64,000 bases of DNA from NCBI GenBank assembly GCA_002682825.1, contig NOKP01000002.1, positions 6,182,309-6,246,308 of the forward strand. Direction: 5' to 3'. Of this stretch, positions 24,104 through 36,585 are shown piece by piece; the first letter of the stretch is position 1, and every line of letters begins with the position of its first letter. Below the pieces are notes generated by a model. The model had not been told where the DNA came from. It searched no databases and saw only the letters and a program-made list of their open reading frames with translations. Origin of the DNA: Neonectria sp. B-13. Lineage: Eukaryota; Ascomycota; Sordariomycetes; Hypocreales; Nectriaceae. Position numbers and translations under genes: made by a program.

Positions 24104-24911
24104 ATGCCCGGAACATCTTCTGTCGTTCTCATCCTCGGTGCGGGGCCTAAAGTCGGTCTGCCAGCCGCGAAGGCCTTTGCTTCGAAAGGCTATAAGGTTG
24201 CAGTCGCAGCCCGGTCGCTGAAGGAGGTAGACAGCACAGACAATCAACTTAACATTAAAAGCGACTTCGCCAACCCTGACGATGTTGTCAAAGCCTTCAT
24301 AAAGGTTAAAAAGGAGCTGGGAATCCCAAGCGTAGTCATCTACAACGGTAAGTCTTAGCACCAGAGGACTCTAGCTGAATGCCCTGCTAAGGTTTCACAG
24401 CCAGCGCCGCGACATTCTCTCCCCCCAACGACCCCTTTGCGATCCCGTTGGATGCTTTCAAGCGAGACATGACCGTCAACACCACCAGTGTCTTTGTCGC
24501 TGCCCAACAAGCCGTACTCGGCTTCGCGGAGCTCCCTTCCCATGCCCCAAGGGTATTCTTGTTCACGGGGAACATCCTAAACGTCGCACCCCTCCCGCAG
24601 TTTCTGGAATCGGGCGCTGGCAAGTCAGCGTCTGCGCACATGATGATGGCTGCTGCCGCTGAATACAAAGAGAAAGGATTCAAGTATGCCATCCCCACCG
24701 TGCTTTAACGCCTAAGTGGATGTGACTAACAGTTTGTAGATTTTATTATGTTGATGAACGGAAGGCGGACGGCTCGGCCGCTTTCAAGATCGATGGAGAG
24801 GCACATGCAAAGCTCTTCTGGGAGCTCGCAGAGGCGAAGAAGCAGGGTCCGTGGTTGCAGACCTTCGTCAAGGGCGCGGGATATAAGGACTTCGGCCCCT
24901 ATCGACTATAG
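24104..24911 (+). CDS. short-chain dehydrogenase/reductase (SDR)
   Basis: Three exons (24104-24347, 24392-24683, 24740-24911) give 235 residues. The N-terminus SSVVLILGAGPKVGLPAAKAF is a Rossmann-type glycine-rich motif and VVIYNGFTASAATF corresponds to the NNAG region. The usual YxxxK active site is not clear: around residues 165-180 the text is SGAGKSASAHMMMAAAAEYKE, without a Tyr four residues before a Lys. It may therefore be an atypical SDR or an NAD(P)-binding reductase of another mechanism. The third exon is short (FYYVDERKADGSAAFKIDG...). It is intact and next to the GST, with which it may share a regulatory region. Confidence 0.8.
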
Positions 24912-24929
24912 TGTTGTCGCAGGCGCCAG

Positions 24930-25025
24930 TGACCTTTTTATTAGTGTGATCTTTTTATTAGTAGTCTCTTTATTAGTAGTGTCTTTATTAGTAGAATCTT
25001 TTTATGACTAGTCTTTCCATTAGAA
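24930..25025 (+). repeat. short tandem repeat, CTTTATTAGTAGT-like unit
   Basis: Four to five imperfect copies of a unit of about 15-17 bases (CTTTTTATTAGTAG...) follow just after the SDR stop codon. It is probably a local slippage array in the 3' region. Confidence 0.6.
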
Positions 25026-25289
25026 GAACCTTTTCAAGACAGAACATAGCTCCCTGAAGCTCTCCGTTCCAGATCTCCGTTGAGCATCGCTGCAACAAGG
25101 CCTTCGATGCCATTGCCAGTGCCAGTGCGTCGAAAAACTGCCTGCTTTTGCTGCTTCAAGTCCTGATACTGAATATCTAGTTGATGCACCTCCATATCTT
25201 GATTGTCTTCCCGTGCTTGAAGGGAGTCGATCATGGCTTGGGCCCTGTCATCTTCCTAATCTTCGTTTCATTGTAAAGACGATCAAAAT

Positions 25290-26010
25290 CACTACGTCGC
25301 CGGAGATGTTAGCATGTTTCGTCTAGCTGGGCTATGTCTGTAACTGAAGTCTTTCTAGGGAGATCTCAAATTTCTGGTTCAGTGGGAGGGCTATGAGAGC
25401 AAGAAAGACTGGACGTGGAAACCAGAGGGCAATCTCAAGTATGTATTAGGTACCTCTACTTTATTCTGCAGTTTTCTAATTAGCACGTTCTCTTTAGGGT
25501 GTCAGGCGAAGAGATTCTCAACGAGTATTTTAATAAGATTGGTGGAAGACAAAAAATCTTCAAGGAATGAGACAAAGCGGCTCAGACCAGAAAGCGAAGA
25601 CGGGCGACAAATATCACCACCAACACGACTGCCAAGCGATTGCAAGGAAACGAGGCGCATTTGGCAGATAAGACTTCACCCGCAACTGTGAAGAATTGAA
25701 GCCCTTCCTCAGGGTTATGAGAGGACGACATTGAGACAATTGACGCGTGTGAGAGCGGCGGCAATGGGAAACTGGTCGTTTTCTTATATGGAAGAACGGC
25801 GAGAAGACCAAGCATGATACGCAAACTATCTACAAGAAGTGTCCGCAGAAGGTAGTCTATCCCTCCCTCGCCTCATCGGCTCGTCGGTTTCCTTGTTGAC
25901 ACAAAACAGATGCTTCATTTCTATGAATAATACATTAAGATTATTGGGAACGAGAACAAGGCACTGGGAGACGGCGCTGGCGCCTTTAGAGGGATGTTTA
26001 AGCTAAACCT
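25290..26010 (+). pseudogene. HP1-like chromodomain protein relic
   Basis: After an intron acceptor near 25360 the text GDLKFLVQWEGYESKKDWTW-KPEGNL is a chromodomain with the W-x-G-Y-x4-W-x-W core. An intron (25439-25498) follows and then EILNEYFNKIGGRQKIF. Further on, IETIDACESGGNGKLVVFL and, in other frames, WKNGEKTKHDT and CPQKMLHFYE correspond to a chromo-shadow-like domain. Several frame changes and stops (for example TGA at about 25568) show decay. The chromo-shadow part favours a heterochromatin-protein relic over the chromodomain of a retrotransposon integrase. Confidence 0.55.
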
Positions 26011-28640
26011 CTTACTTCTTTTAACAATATAATATAATACAATTTATGACGCTCGGCGGCTTAAGCTGAAAGGGCACTAGTTAGTAAATGTTTCTAAGAG
26101 AATCCCTCAGAAGTCACTGTCTCTGTGGCAACCCACCATTGATCACTTTCGGCCCTCTAGGACTACCACCATTCCATATGTTCGCCTGCTACGCGTTGCT
26201 TTTTAGTCAACTTCAGGACCAGTTACGCAAGGAACACTGGTCAACCCCTATGTTGAATGTTCCCTTTTTGCTGACAATCACCCCGGCTTATCGGCGAGTT
26301 TGGTTGGTTCCAGGAGTTACGTTCCTCACGACAGAGACGCATCGCAAACCTGCATCAGTTTGCCATGATACCAACGAGTGCATCGACCCCCCGAATCATC
26401 ATACTAAGTCCAGTTTCCGTTTCGCCTCCAGCCACAAAAGCATCTACGAACTTTTCGTCCCATCTCCCTTTCTATCCTGGGTTGGCTCCCGATCCCCGGT
26501 TCTCGTCCGCGCAATCCCTTCTTCCTGTTGCGATCCGTTGTTTGACGGATCAATGGCTATTCCGATCCATTGGTGGCTGGGATGTGGATGTCTTCTTGTC
26601 AATAGCTTCCGCTGGTTAGCGCTAGTTTTCTTCTCCTTTAATCAATGCAATATGCTCATTTCAACACTTCCAGTAGTACGAGGGCTGTAGGAAGCTTAGC
26701 TCAATGCGCTCTTAAAATCAACAAAACCCGATAATGGCTGATATATTTTTAACCAAAATTGATACCGGAATTACCTAACCTTCTTAAGTCTCCCATCCTT
26801 TGTCTTTCATATAATTCTCAACCATGATTGAATAATATTTTGCCGATCTGAGATTTACTATAACCCTGAAGACCTATACATTTGACATTGTCTGACTATT
26901 GATTTTCTATTCTCTTGATCTTGAATCATTGGGAAATAAGCATCGCTCACATATGAATAGCCTTTCAACCGCACCATGCAAACTTGAGTCGTTTGTAGGT
27001 CTCAGGACGCTGCATAACGCGGGTAAATCAGTGTCTTGCTTTCTTCAGGAGGCGTTATGGCATTGAAATGCCCACTTTTAAACTCAGGACTGTCATCCTG
27101 GTGGCAACTAATTTCGGCCTGATCTTGATGCTCCCATGGATCAAAATACTCTTGAATTACATGGGGCTTGGGACCAATTCTCGGAGGGTCTTGTCCGCCT
27201 AGTACCTTGACCAGCGGAGTAGGTTGGTTATTCATCTTTGTTAGCGAGATGCACCTCTCACCAGTAGAGACTATCTCGACCTCTGCTGCTAGTAAAATCA
27301 CCGATTGACGACGTTCTTGAAGACTTATAACTCATTCAACAGTTCAATCCACCTCTCTCACAGCGCCTCCCAATCAATTCACAAGCCTGCAACGCATTGA
27401 ATATCTCTAAAATGCCGTCTCATCCTTAAGATTGACCTCCCTCAATCTTTGATAAAAAGACAAATGCGGTAGTGCTCACAGCCCGTTTCGTTCATCGACA
27501 GGGGTTCACAGATGATCGTCAGCGAGATCCTCTACGGGCTCGATAGGCGGCGCCTTATTATCTCCTTATTTGCTCACATCTACCACGTCAAACTTGTTGG
27601 TAAAGCCAATAGCCGGCAGGTTCTCTACCGAAGGATCTTTGGTAGAGACAGAGACAGCGTAGTCCATTACACGTGAAGCCGTGTCTTTATTCAAAGCAGC
27701 CATTGTAGAGTCGGTACTTCTTAGGATTGGCATTAACACAGATGAGTCGTGGAAAACAAGAGGCTATTTAGGAAAGAAGCCATTGGCATTCACCTCCCCC
27801 ACAAAGCAGGCGCCACACGTTCAACAATGGGTTTCACTTCACGGGAATTGGCCGTGTTTCGTCTCATTGGAGCAAGATTTCCAGATATGACTTGACTCTT
27901 GGCTTTTGCATCTACATGGCCTCGCGAAGAAAGCTTGTTCACTTGTCCCGCCATAAAGAGATTTGGAGTCATCAGTTTTGCTGTTTGTAATTTGACGATA
28001 TCGACACGCGTGTGATGCCTTCAAACGAGAAATGCATACCCCCCCTTTGCCCCTCTCTCTCTCTTTCTCTCTTTCTCTCTTTCTCTCTTTCTCTCTTTCT
28101 CTCTTTCTCTCTTTCTCTCTTTCTCTCTTTCTCTCTCTGTGCTCTGTGTTTCAGCTGCTGTATGCTTTCTTTTGTCCCCCTCTTTCTGCCCTTGCTTTTC
28201 CCTGGGCTGGCCGCCTTCCTACTGACTGTAGACTAGGCATCAAGTGGCAGAACGGGCATCAAGTAGCAGGCGACAGTACGGTGGAGCCCGGCTAGCCCGT
28301 GCGTTAGGGGCTACAGCCAATGGCGCTACAGGAAACGGGCATCAAGTGGCAGCGCTGGCCGCTTGAAGCTCGCGGCCTCGCGGTTAGGGAAGTGGCTGGT
28401 TTAAAACTAAGATCGCGCACTCAATCTTGCACAGATAAGATACGCGTAAGTCTGACCTTTACGCGTCTACGCAATGGGATGAAACCAATTAGAATGAATC
28501 TAAGGCGCGGCAGAATCAAGGGGCAGGCGTCAGGTCACTGTCGCCAATCTGGCGCTGAGACCTAAAAATATATTGAAAAGATCCGCAAATACACGTATTA
28601 GGCCACACCATTCAATAGAGTCTTGTTCAACAGCTCAGTG
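26011..28640. other. long stretch without a supported gene
   Basis: AT-rich parts alternate with mixed sequence. Open frames exist (for example 26088-26690 plus, and a 78-codon ATG frame 27235-27002 minus reading NNQPTPLVKVLGG and IQEYFDPWEHQDQAE) but none has recognisable similarity. The minus frame is the only one with protein-like composition and may be a small gene or a remnant. A TCTCTTTC microsatellite lies at about 28053. Confidence 0.4.
28053..28138 (+). repeat. (CTCTTTCT)n microsatellite
   Basis: About ten near-perfect copies of an 8-base pyrimidine unit form a strand-asymmetric polypyrimidine tract. It lies some 600 bases before the RTA1-like gene. Confidence 0.9.
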
Positions 28641-28756
28641 TCGCAACAATGCCCATGGTAGACATTCTTATATATTCCAGACATCCTCGTCGCTCTATCT
28701 TCCTTAGCTATTCACTTCTCATTTTCTTAGCACCGTCACTCATTCAAAACGTCACC

Positions 28757-29751
28757 ATGGCTGCTGACACTGGATTCAAATTCTACCACTACAACCCTTC
28801 TTTCGCGGCTGCCGTTGCCTTCGTCGTTCTTTTTGGTGGCGCATCCGCTCTCCATGCCCAACTCCTCTTCAAAAACAGGGCGTGGTATTTCATTCCTTTC
28901 CTAATCGGATGCCTCTGTAAGACCCCCCCCCCCCCCCCCCCCCCCTCAAGAAAAGCCTACTCATATCGCTCTTTCCATCCAGTTGAAGCAGTCGGACACG
29001 TCGGTCGGGCCATTGGCGCCAAGCAAACTCCCGACTGGACGCTGAACCCGTACCTTGTTCAGAGCCTGTTGACACTTCTGGGGCCGACTCTCTTTGCCGC
29101 TGCCATCTACATGGTGCTGGGCCGACTTATTCGGCTTCTCGGCGCAGAGTCCTATTCTATGATCCGGCCGAAGTGGTTGACAAAGTTCTTCCTTCTGGGC
29201 GATGTTCTATCTTTCTTCGGCCAAAGCGGAGGTACGCGGAGCAGCTTCTATCCTGATTCGTAACACACTGACACTATCCAGGTGGCGGTATTCTTGCAAC
29301 TGCCAAAACTAAATCGTCCCAGAACCTCGGAAACAACGTCATTCTTTTAGGGCTTGGTATTCAGGTCCTGTTTTTCGGTTTCTTCATCATCGTCACGGTC
29401 TTTTTTCATATGCGCATCAACAAGCGGCCCACCACAAAGTCTTACGCTACCGTTACGCCGTGGAAGAAGTTTCTCTGGGTACTTTACGCCTCCAGTATTC
29501 TAATCATGGTGCGATCTATTTTCAGGATGATCGAGTACGCGGAGGGCAGCGACGGCATTCTGATGAAGAAGGAGATATACGTGTACGCTTTGGATTCAAG
29601 TTTGATGTTTGTTGTCACGGTATTGTTTGCGCTATACCACCCAAGCCGCGTTCTCGTGGCGCATGCTGCGTTGGACAGCGAGGCCAATCTTCCACAGAAC
29701 ATTGACAGCTACGCCATGCTCGACCATGGTAGAGTGGGTATTAGGCAGTAA
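28757..29751 (+). CDS. RTA1-like 7-TM protein (intact copy)
   Basis: Three exons (28757-28916, 28983-29231, 29282-29751) give 292 residues with seven hydrophobic segments. They start with FAAAVAFVVLFGGASALHA. The family signature follows: FEAVGHVGRAIG, LLTLLGPTLFAAAIYMVLGR, GDVLSFFGQSGGGGI and MVRSIFRMIEYAEG. RTA1-like proteins are fungal plasma-membrane proteins linked to lipid translocation and resistance to toxic compounds. Intron 1 contains a run of 23 C (28923-28945). A homologous but broken copy lies at 36586-37498 in the opposite orientation. The gene may serve self-protection or export for the surrounding metabolic genes; that is inference. Confidence 0.9.
28923..28945 (+). repeat. 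poly-C tract (23 C) inside an intron
   Basis: An uninterrupted C run starts six bases after the donor of RTA1-like intron 1. It is notable because it sits inside an otherwise normal 66-base intron and may be length-variable. Confidence 0.9.
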
Positions 29752-30520
29752 CGGCAATGGTTGCGAGGGACACATTTGACGTATTTCTGGCCTTGATAGA
29801 AAAGATAGATCTGGACGACGAAGTTTTAATGTCCCGCAAGCTTGGGATACTTGAGCAGTTGGATTTGATAAATATATACGACTGTACCTAATTGTGTTTA
29901 CTACTGGATAGTTACTGTCTTTTCAAGAATGGCTATCAAGGTCAGAGAGAGGGACCCGGGCGGGTTGCAAAGACCGGCTCAAGTGTTGACATCAGTGCAG
30001 ACTAAAAAGATGTGCTTGACTATTGATCATTATACTGTTTTCTGATGCTGGGTATAGCATTTAACGGTGTTAATTACTGTGTATTATCTACTGTATTGCT
30101 TTTATCTTTTCATGAATATGGAATAAGGCAAAAGGAACAAATACACGACCATGATTGACTCTTCTCATAGCTTACTATAGCATGCCAGAGAAATGAACAA
30201 AGAGACTTGCTTTCAATAAAGTGGCAATCAACTTGTGGATCACACGTTCTAGCATGTAAGGTAGTCCTGACTCCTGAGTCAATGCTGTTCTGGAAATAAC
30301 TCTTCATGTAGCGCTAAGATGTTTCCTCGACATCGGGACTCCACTCTCGCCAGTATCCGACTAAACGTTACGCGTAATTATGGGACATCGTCCAGCTTCT
30401 TGGCATACACCTGACTGATCCTCGTCCATCCGCCAGGGGCTCTCATGTATAAATGCGAGCTTCCCATGACCGTTCATTCTAATCTCAACATCATAGATCC
30501 CACATTGCAAAGAAACCATC
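29752..30520. other. intergenic; promoter of the FAD oxidase
   Basis: No gene is supported. The last 100 bases before 30521 contain short TATAAA-like and CAT-rich sequence. Confidence 0.4.
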
Positions 30521-32387
30521 ATGTTGGGAAACACCAAACTCCTTCTCGCCCCCCTTTTCTTCTGCCAGGTCCTCGGCGAAACGCTCTGCAAGGCCACACC
30601 GTTGGACGTCACATGGCCGGATAATGAACAATGGTCGGCACTAAATCAGTCCATCGGAGGAACTCTCATCAAGGCGCGCCCGGTCGCTTCGGTCTGTTAC
30701 AGCAAGGACGCCTCCAACGAGTCAGTTTCATGCCAGGATATCGAAGACAACTGGTTCTATTCCGCCTTCCACGCGCAGCTTCCAGAGTCGATCGGTTATC
30801 CGTACTGGGCTAACAATTCCTGTGTGCCACCAAACGCCTATGGATACGTCGCCAACCAAGAATGCCGGCTGGGAGGCTTACCGGAATACATCGTCAATGC
30901 AACTACGGAAGAGCAAGTTGCAACGGCGGCAAAATGGGCCAGTTCCAGAAACATTCGGATTGTCGTCAAAGGAACAGGGCATGACCTGAACGGCAGGTCA
31001 GTATACAAGGGCTAGGACGTGATGAAGGTATGACTGACGCGTGGCTAGATCTAGTGGAGCATATTCGCTTTCGATCTGGACCCATCAGTTCAACAGGATG
31101 GAATTCAACGCTTCGTGGCCGCGTCCAGGCGGTAATGGAGTAGAAAACGTCCTCGTAGTTGGCAGCGGTAAGAACTGGGGCCAAGTGATTCGAGCCGCTG
31201 CTGCAGTTGGAAGAACCCTCGTCAGTGGCCAGGATGAGACGGTTGGTCTAGGTGGCTTCATCCAAGGCGGTGGTCATGGGCCTCTCTCGAGCCAGTATGG
31301 TCTGGCCGCTGATCAGATCTTCCAGGCCACGGTCGTCACTACGGAGGGGAAAGTCCTGGTGGCGAATGAGGCTCAGAACCAGGATTTGTTATGGTGCATT
31401 CGAGGCGGTGGACCCGGATTATACGGTATTGTGACCGAGTATGTCCTCCGGACGCATCCTCTCCCTGACAGCGTCGTGTCAAGCACTCTGTCGTTATCGA
31501 TAAGTTCCAACAGTTCTACTGCAGCCTCGGCTTCGTGGGATGCCTTCGCAGTCCTCTTGAGGAACATACCGGACCTGATGGACCTTGGGCTCTCGGGAAG
31601 CGGCGTGGCTTCGACCTTGGAGATACCTAGTATTTCCACATCACCCTCGCGAAAGGGGATCCAGCTTTCCCAGAAGTTCTTTGGGTACAACATGACCGCT
31701 GCGAACTTCAACGCTCTCCTGAAACCCATTAAGGCCCGCATGCTCACCCAAGGGGGCAACGACAGCTTGTCAGTCACTCTCTCAACGCCGAAGTTCTTCC
31801 CCACCTTCATCTCGTTCTTCGACGACATGAATGCATCCCCTAGCACTAGCGGAGAGGTCAGCCTCATTTCAAGCCGCCTTCTCGGCCGTCGCGAGCTAGG
31901 CAACCTCTCCACGAGCACGCTTCGAGCTTACCTGGAACGGATCATGCAGCCGCAGGTGGAAGGGCGTGAGGCCACGATGATCCTAGGCCTACAGGGCGGC
32001 CCGGGACCTCGGCAGGTTGATGCAAGTATGCGCGGGGCTCTCAATCCGGCATGGCGTTGCGGCTACGTTCACGCCTTGGTTGCCGCAGCAAATGTGAACA
32101 CAACAGATGCCAGTCCTCAGGCGGCGCTGGAGGCTGCGGCCACGTGGACGGAGGAGAACCAGGAGAGTGTGTGGCGTGAGTGGGCGCCGAACTCTGGCGC
32201 GTACATCAACGAGGCCAATCCCTTCAATAAAAACTTCCAGCAGGACTTTTATGGGGAGAGCTACAACCGCTTGCTGCAATTGAAGGGAGTGTATGACCCT
32301 ACTGAAAGCTTGTATGTTCAGTCTGGCGTAGGGAGTGATTCGTGGACTTACGACCTGGACACTGGTAAACTGTGCAGAAAGGGGTGA
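30521..32387 (+). CDS. secreted BBE-type FAD-linked oxidase
   Basis: Two exons (30521-30996, 31049-32387) give 604 residues. A signal peptide (LLLAPLFFCQVLGETLC) is followed by a FAD_binding_4 (PCMH-type) domain. RIVVKGTGHDLNGRSSG carries the histidine expected to bind FAD covalently, and GGFIQGGGHGPLSSQYGL is the second FAD contact. In this second loop no cysteine is present, so a single rather than double covalent link is expected. The C-terminal BBE motif is NEANPFNKNFQQDFYGESYNR followed by YDPTESLYVQSGVGSD. Such enzymes carry out oxidative cyclisations or sugar and alcohol oxidation in fungal secondary metabolism. No lesions are seen. It sits between an RTA1-like gene and a UGT. Confidence 0.92.
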
Positions 32388-33169
32388 TGGGGAGCGACAG
32401 GGCATTCCACAATGGGCTAGAAGCCTGGAATGGACATGAGACTGGATTAGTATGGCAGAGCCGTTACAAACATAAGGAGGGAGTTGTTCAATTCGAATTA
32501 GAACCGTTAGCCAGTCAAATTAGACACTTAGGTCAGCTTGCTTAATCATAGACTCTTCGCCAGATTTGAGCGACTGACTCATTCATGTCTTCCTACAAAC
32601 GACAATTTAGAGGTGCCTCCTACCGTGACAAAGTAACCCTATGTCGTGGAATTATTCATCCTTGGACAATTATTCGTCTAGGAACTAGATCGGTGTTTAT
32701 AGTCAGCTACCGAGTTACTAGACTGCACATCTCTATTTCCACGCACTTGTCATTTGTCACAGACATCGCGAGCCAGGCGTTAAGAAGTGGAGGTGTGTGT
32801 CGTCACGGCTGTCCTCCCAAGACTCGGCGGTCCCGAAGCCCCGAAGCCCCGCTGCCCGGAGGTTCGAGATAATTGCCGGCTCCTGAGCTAGACTGCTGTA
32901 GCGCATGGAACAGCCCCACCCACCCCTGCTTTGTCTCTCGAACAGTAGATCTCAACCAGGACGTTGAAGCTATTCAGGCGAGCCCCGCTCATACGCGTAT
33001 CCCGCGCCGTGAAAAGCACAGCCCAGTCCACTTCTCGAGAGTGGTGGCGAGGACATAGCACCAGGCAAACCCAAGCAGTTTGTCTCACCCCAATCGTTTA
33101 TAATGCGCCGATGGTACTGTGAAATTGGGGGCTTTGATTCTCTGCTAATCTTCACCCCAGCCGACGAAC
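32388..33169. other. intergenic between FAD oxidase and UGT
   Basis: Nothing coding is supported. TTTATAATG at about 33097 could be the TATA region of the UGT gene. Confidence 0.4.
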
Positions 33170-36012
33170 ATGGCTCAACATGATGACGATGCTGTCTGGT
33201 CCGACTCGCCTCCTGATTATCACGATGCACCATCTGGCCGCTTGCTCAACAATAGCCTGTCCTTGAGAGGTTGGATTCCACGACCGCATATGGTGATTGT
33301 GCTGACCTGACTTCGTGACAGATGATGGTCGTGTCGACCTCGACCTCAACTCGCGACTCGTCAAGTCTCTCTCCGTCTTCCTCCCGGATTTCAAGCCTCC
33401 CGTTGTCGACGATCCAAAGCCCACTGCAGCGCCCCCGGTATACACCGCCGAAGATGTCCGAAATGCAAAGTCAACCGCCTTCCCCGTCAACCTCAACATC
33501 GTCATCCAAGTCGTCGGTAGTCGTGGCGATGTACAACCGTTTGTGGCCCTTGGCTGCGAGCTCAAAAAGCATGGCCATCGAGTACGTATAGCAACACACG
33601 ATGTATTCGACTCATTTGTACGCTCTGCTGGTCTGGAGTTCTACCCCGTGGGCGGTGACCCAGCTGAGCTGATGTCGTACATGGTGAGGAACCCAGGCTT
33701 GATCCCCAGCATGAAAAGCCTACGAGCGGGCGATGTTCAGAAGAAGCGAAAGATGATGAGGGAGATGTTGAATGGATTTTGGGACGCATGTATCCTTCCC
33801 GACCCGGTAACGTCGACCCCGTTCGTTGCTACTGCCATCATCGCCAATCCTCCTAGCTTTGCCCACATACACTGCGCCCAGGTGCTTGGTATTCCGGTAC
33901 ATCTAATGTTTACTATGCCGTGGACTAGTACACGGGAGTTTCCACACCCACTGGCAAATATCAAGCTTGGGAAGGCCTCAGGCCTCGCGCCTCAGACGGC
34001 CAACTACATATCGTATGGCATCGTTGAGTTCTTAACTTGGCAGGGGTAGGTGAAGTTAATGTAACCTCTAGCACCAACGTTTAGGTCTAACTCGGAATAA
34101 TAGGCTTGGAGATATTATTAACGAATGGAGACATGCAACCGACATGGAGCCCGTGGCACTCTCAGAGGGACCTCGACTGGCAGAAACACTCAACATCCCT
34201 TTCACCTACTGCTGGTCTCCTGCTCTAGTACCAAAGCCATCAGACTGGGCCTCGCACATAGGTACGTTGGAGCCAACTCTCTACCTTTATCCTTGCTGAC
34301 TTGGGTGTTTGGATGTTTGTGGCTTCTTCTTTCGGGAACCTCCAGACTATACACCCCCGCAGGCACTCGAAAATTTTCTCCGACGTGGTGCCCCGCCAGT
34401 CTATATCGGGTTTGGGAGCATTGTCATTGACGATCCTGAAAAGATGTCCCGCATCCTGATCGAAGCAGTTGCCAGGACTGGGGCGCGGGCGTTGATATCA
34501 AGAGGCTGGAGTAAGCTCGGGGGTCCTGAGACTGACAACATCATGTATTTGGACGATTGCCCCCATGAGTGGCTGTTCTGTCATGTGGCCGCAGTCATTC
34601 ACCACGGCGGTGCAGGAACAACGGCTTGTGGTCTTCTTAACGGACGACCAACGACCATTGTTCCTTTCTTTGGCGAGTAAGTTGCCTCAAAAGGTCGATA
34701 TCCCAACTTTCTCCCTAAGCTAACCATCCACTTCATAACAGCCAGCCATTCTGGGGAGACATGGTTGCAGCTGCTGGTGCGGGCCCTAAACCCATCCCTC
34801 ACAAGTCTCTCAATGCAGATAACCTCTCCGACGCAATCGAGTTCTGCCTCCAACCTGACGTTGTGAGCGCGGCACAAGCCATCGCTGCCAAGATGCAGAC
34901 GGAATCGGGAGTCAAAGCCGCAGTGGCATCGTTCCACGCAAACCTCCCGGTAAAGGAGCTCGAATGCGAGATCATCAAGCGCCAACCTGCATCCTGGGTC
35001 TACCGAGGCAAGCACGGCTCGCTCAAGCTGTCCAACGTCGCGGCCCATATTCTTTCTAGCCACTTGAAGCTCGATGTGCGGAAACTAAAAATGTACGTCC
35101 ATGCGGATCGTTCCTACATGTCAGGCCTGGTGGTCGAAAGGACCTGCTAATTTATTATGCGTATGTAGGCACGCAGCCTGCCAGATCATCATCGAGACTC
35201 GAAGGTGGGACCCATTCACTGGCACCGTGTCAGCCGCCGCTGGAGTTGGCAGTGACTTGCTCCGGGATACCGTGGACATCCTCGTCAAGCCGGTCAAGGC
35301 ATACCAGAAACACGCGAAAGCCCCGTCGTTGCAGCCTGAGGATAGGCAGTCGATACTACCCCGTTCCTCCCGAGATGACACTTCTCAGGTCCAGCTCAAG
35401 CCAAATGGGGGACGGAGCTGCATGAACGGAGTGGAAGCTGCAGCCAGTGCCTCAGCTTCGGGCGTCGGAAGGTTCTTCGGCCATTACGCCAGTGGCTTGG
35501 TAACCATCCCCTTTGCATTCACAGAGGGCCTTCGAAACGTGCCTCGCTTGTACGGCGAGGAGGTCCGAGATTATGGCGCCATTCACGACTGGAAGTCTGG
35601 GACTGTCGCTGGAGCCAAGGTCCTAACATACGGGGTATTTGACGGAGTGACTGACGTCTTTGTACTACCGTACCAAGGAGCCAAACAAGGAGGAGCAGCC
35701 GGAGCAGTCAAGGGAGTCGGAAAAGGTCTTGTCGGCATCTCCAGCAAGCTTTTTACAGGTAAGGCCCTGTGCCTGGTCTAATAGTCTTATGGGAACTCGA
35801 ATACTAACTAAGTCGTGGTGACAGCAACCATGGGCATGGCTACATATCCGCTACAAGGCATCTATAAGAGCGTGTGGACGGCTGCCAAGTCGAAGACGCG
35901 ACGTGCGATACAACTGGCAAGACATGAGGAAGGTTTATTCTTTGCACAGCGCGCGCTTGCGGCTGGTGTAACCAATAAACATGTGATAGAGGCTTTTGAT
36001 GATTTGAAATGA
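33170..36012 (+). CDS. UDP-glycosyltransferase, sterol glucosyltransferase-like
   Basis: Seven exons: 33170-33269, 33322-34045, 34104-34261, 34313 or 34346-34676, 34742-35092, 35169-35758 and 35825-36012. They give 813-824 residues. The N-terminal Glyco_transf_28 part has [20 protein letters not shown], and [30 protein letters not shown] is typical of fungal sterol 3-beta-glucosyltransferases. The donor-binding part has [14 protein letters not shown] and [17 protein letters not shown], then [12 protein letters not shown]. The long C-terminal extension has glycine/alanine-rich amphipathic stretches ([15 protein letters not shown]) but no PH or GRAM domain as in Atg26. Intron 3 has a normal donor, but the acceptor expected from homology (before [11 protein letters not shown]) reads GG, not AG. 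A CAG 33 bases downstream keeps the frame. Activity depends on which is used. Confidence 0.88.
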
Positions 36013-36585
36013 GAATATCACTGAGTTGAGCTGGTAGGAGGATTGTAGACAGCACATTGGCAGGCGCATATCATTTTATGGACTGGCCATTCCGGCATGA
36101 ATAACCATGTCAACTCAACCACAACGCGAATTCTTTCGATGGCTTTGAGTGGTCCATTTGTCTAGATGTGTTTTCGTAATAAAATATTGTCCGTCTCAGC
36201 GATTTGGTAGGAGACGGCATTAACGTTAGATATCGTCATCTCAAGGTGGTGGATAAATAAACAATTAACCAGTACGCAACCTACTTCGAGTAGAAGACGA
36301 ACTCTTGGGTACCAAAGTTGCATGATCACGCGACATTGGTTAAAGTAACCGAAAAGGATTATTTCCGACCAATATGAGCGCACTGAGTTCTCGTATTTCC
36401 CTCGTCTTCTTTTGCTACAGAACAGTGTGTGCACTTTGGGTCCGTCATATATTAGAGAGTTGTTTCCCACTGGCGACTAGAAAACTCGGCTCGCTTGTGT
36501 TCTCATGAGACATTTACAAACATGGCTGAAAACTTCCATTCTGTGTCCAAGGACAAAATCATTACATAATCTCCCGCTGCGGAGT
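36013..36585. other. convergent intergenic region
   Basis: This is the 3' side of both the UGT and the second RTA1-like gene. No gene is supported. Confidence 0.4.

Noticed and set aside
26088..26690. 200-codon plus-strand ORF
   Set aside because: Starts in an AT-rich junk region, has no recognisable motif or splice partner, and composition is erratic.
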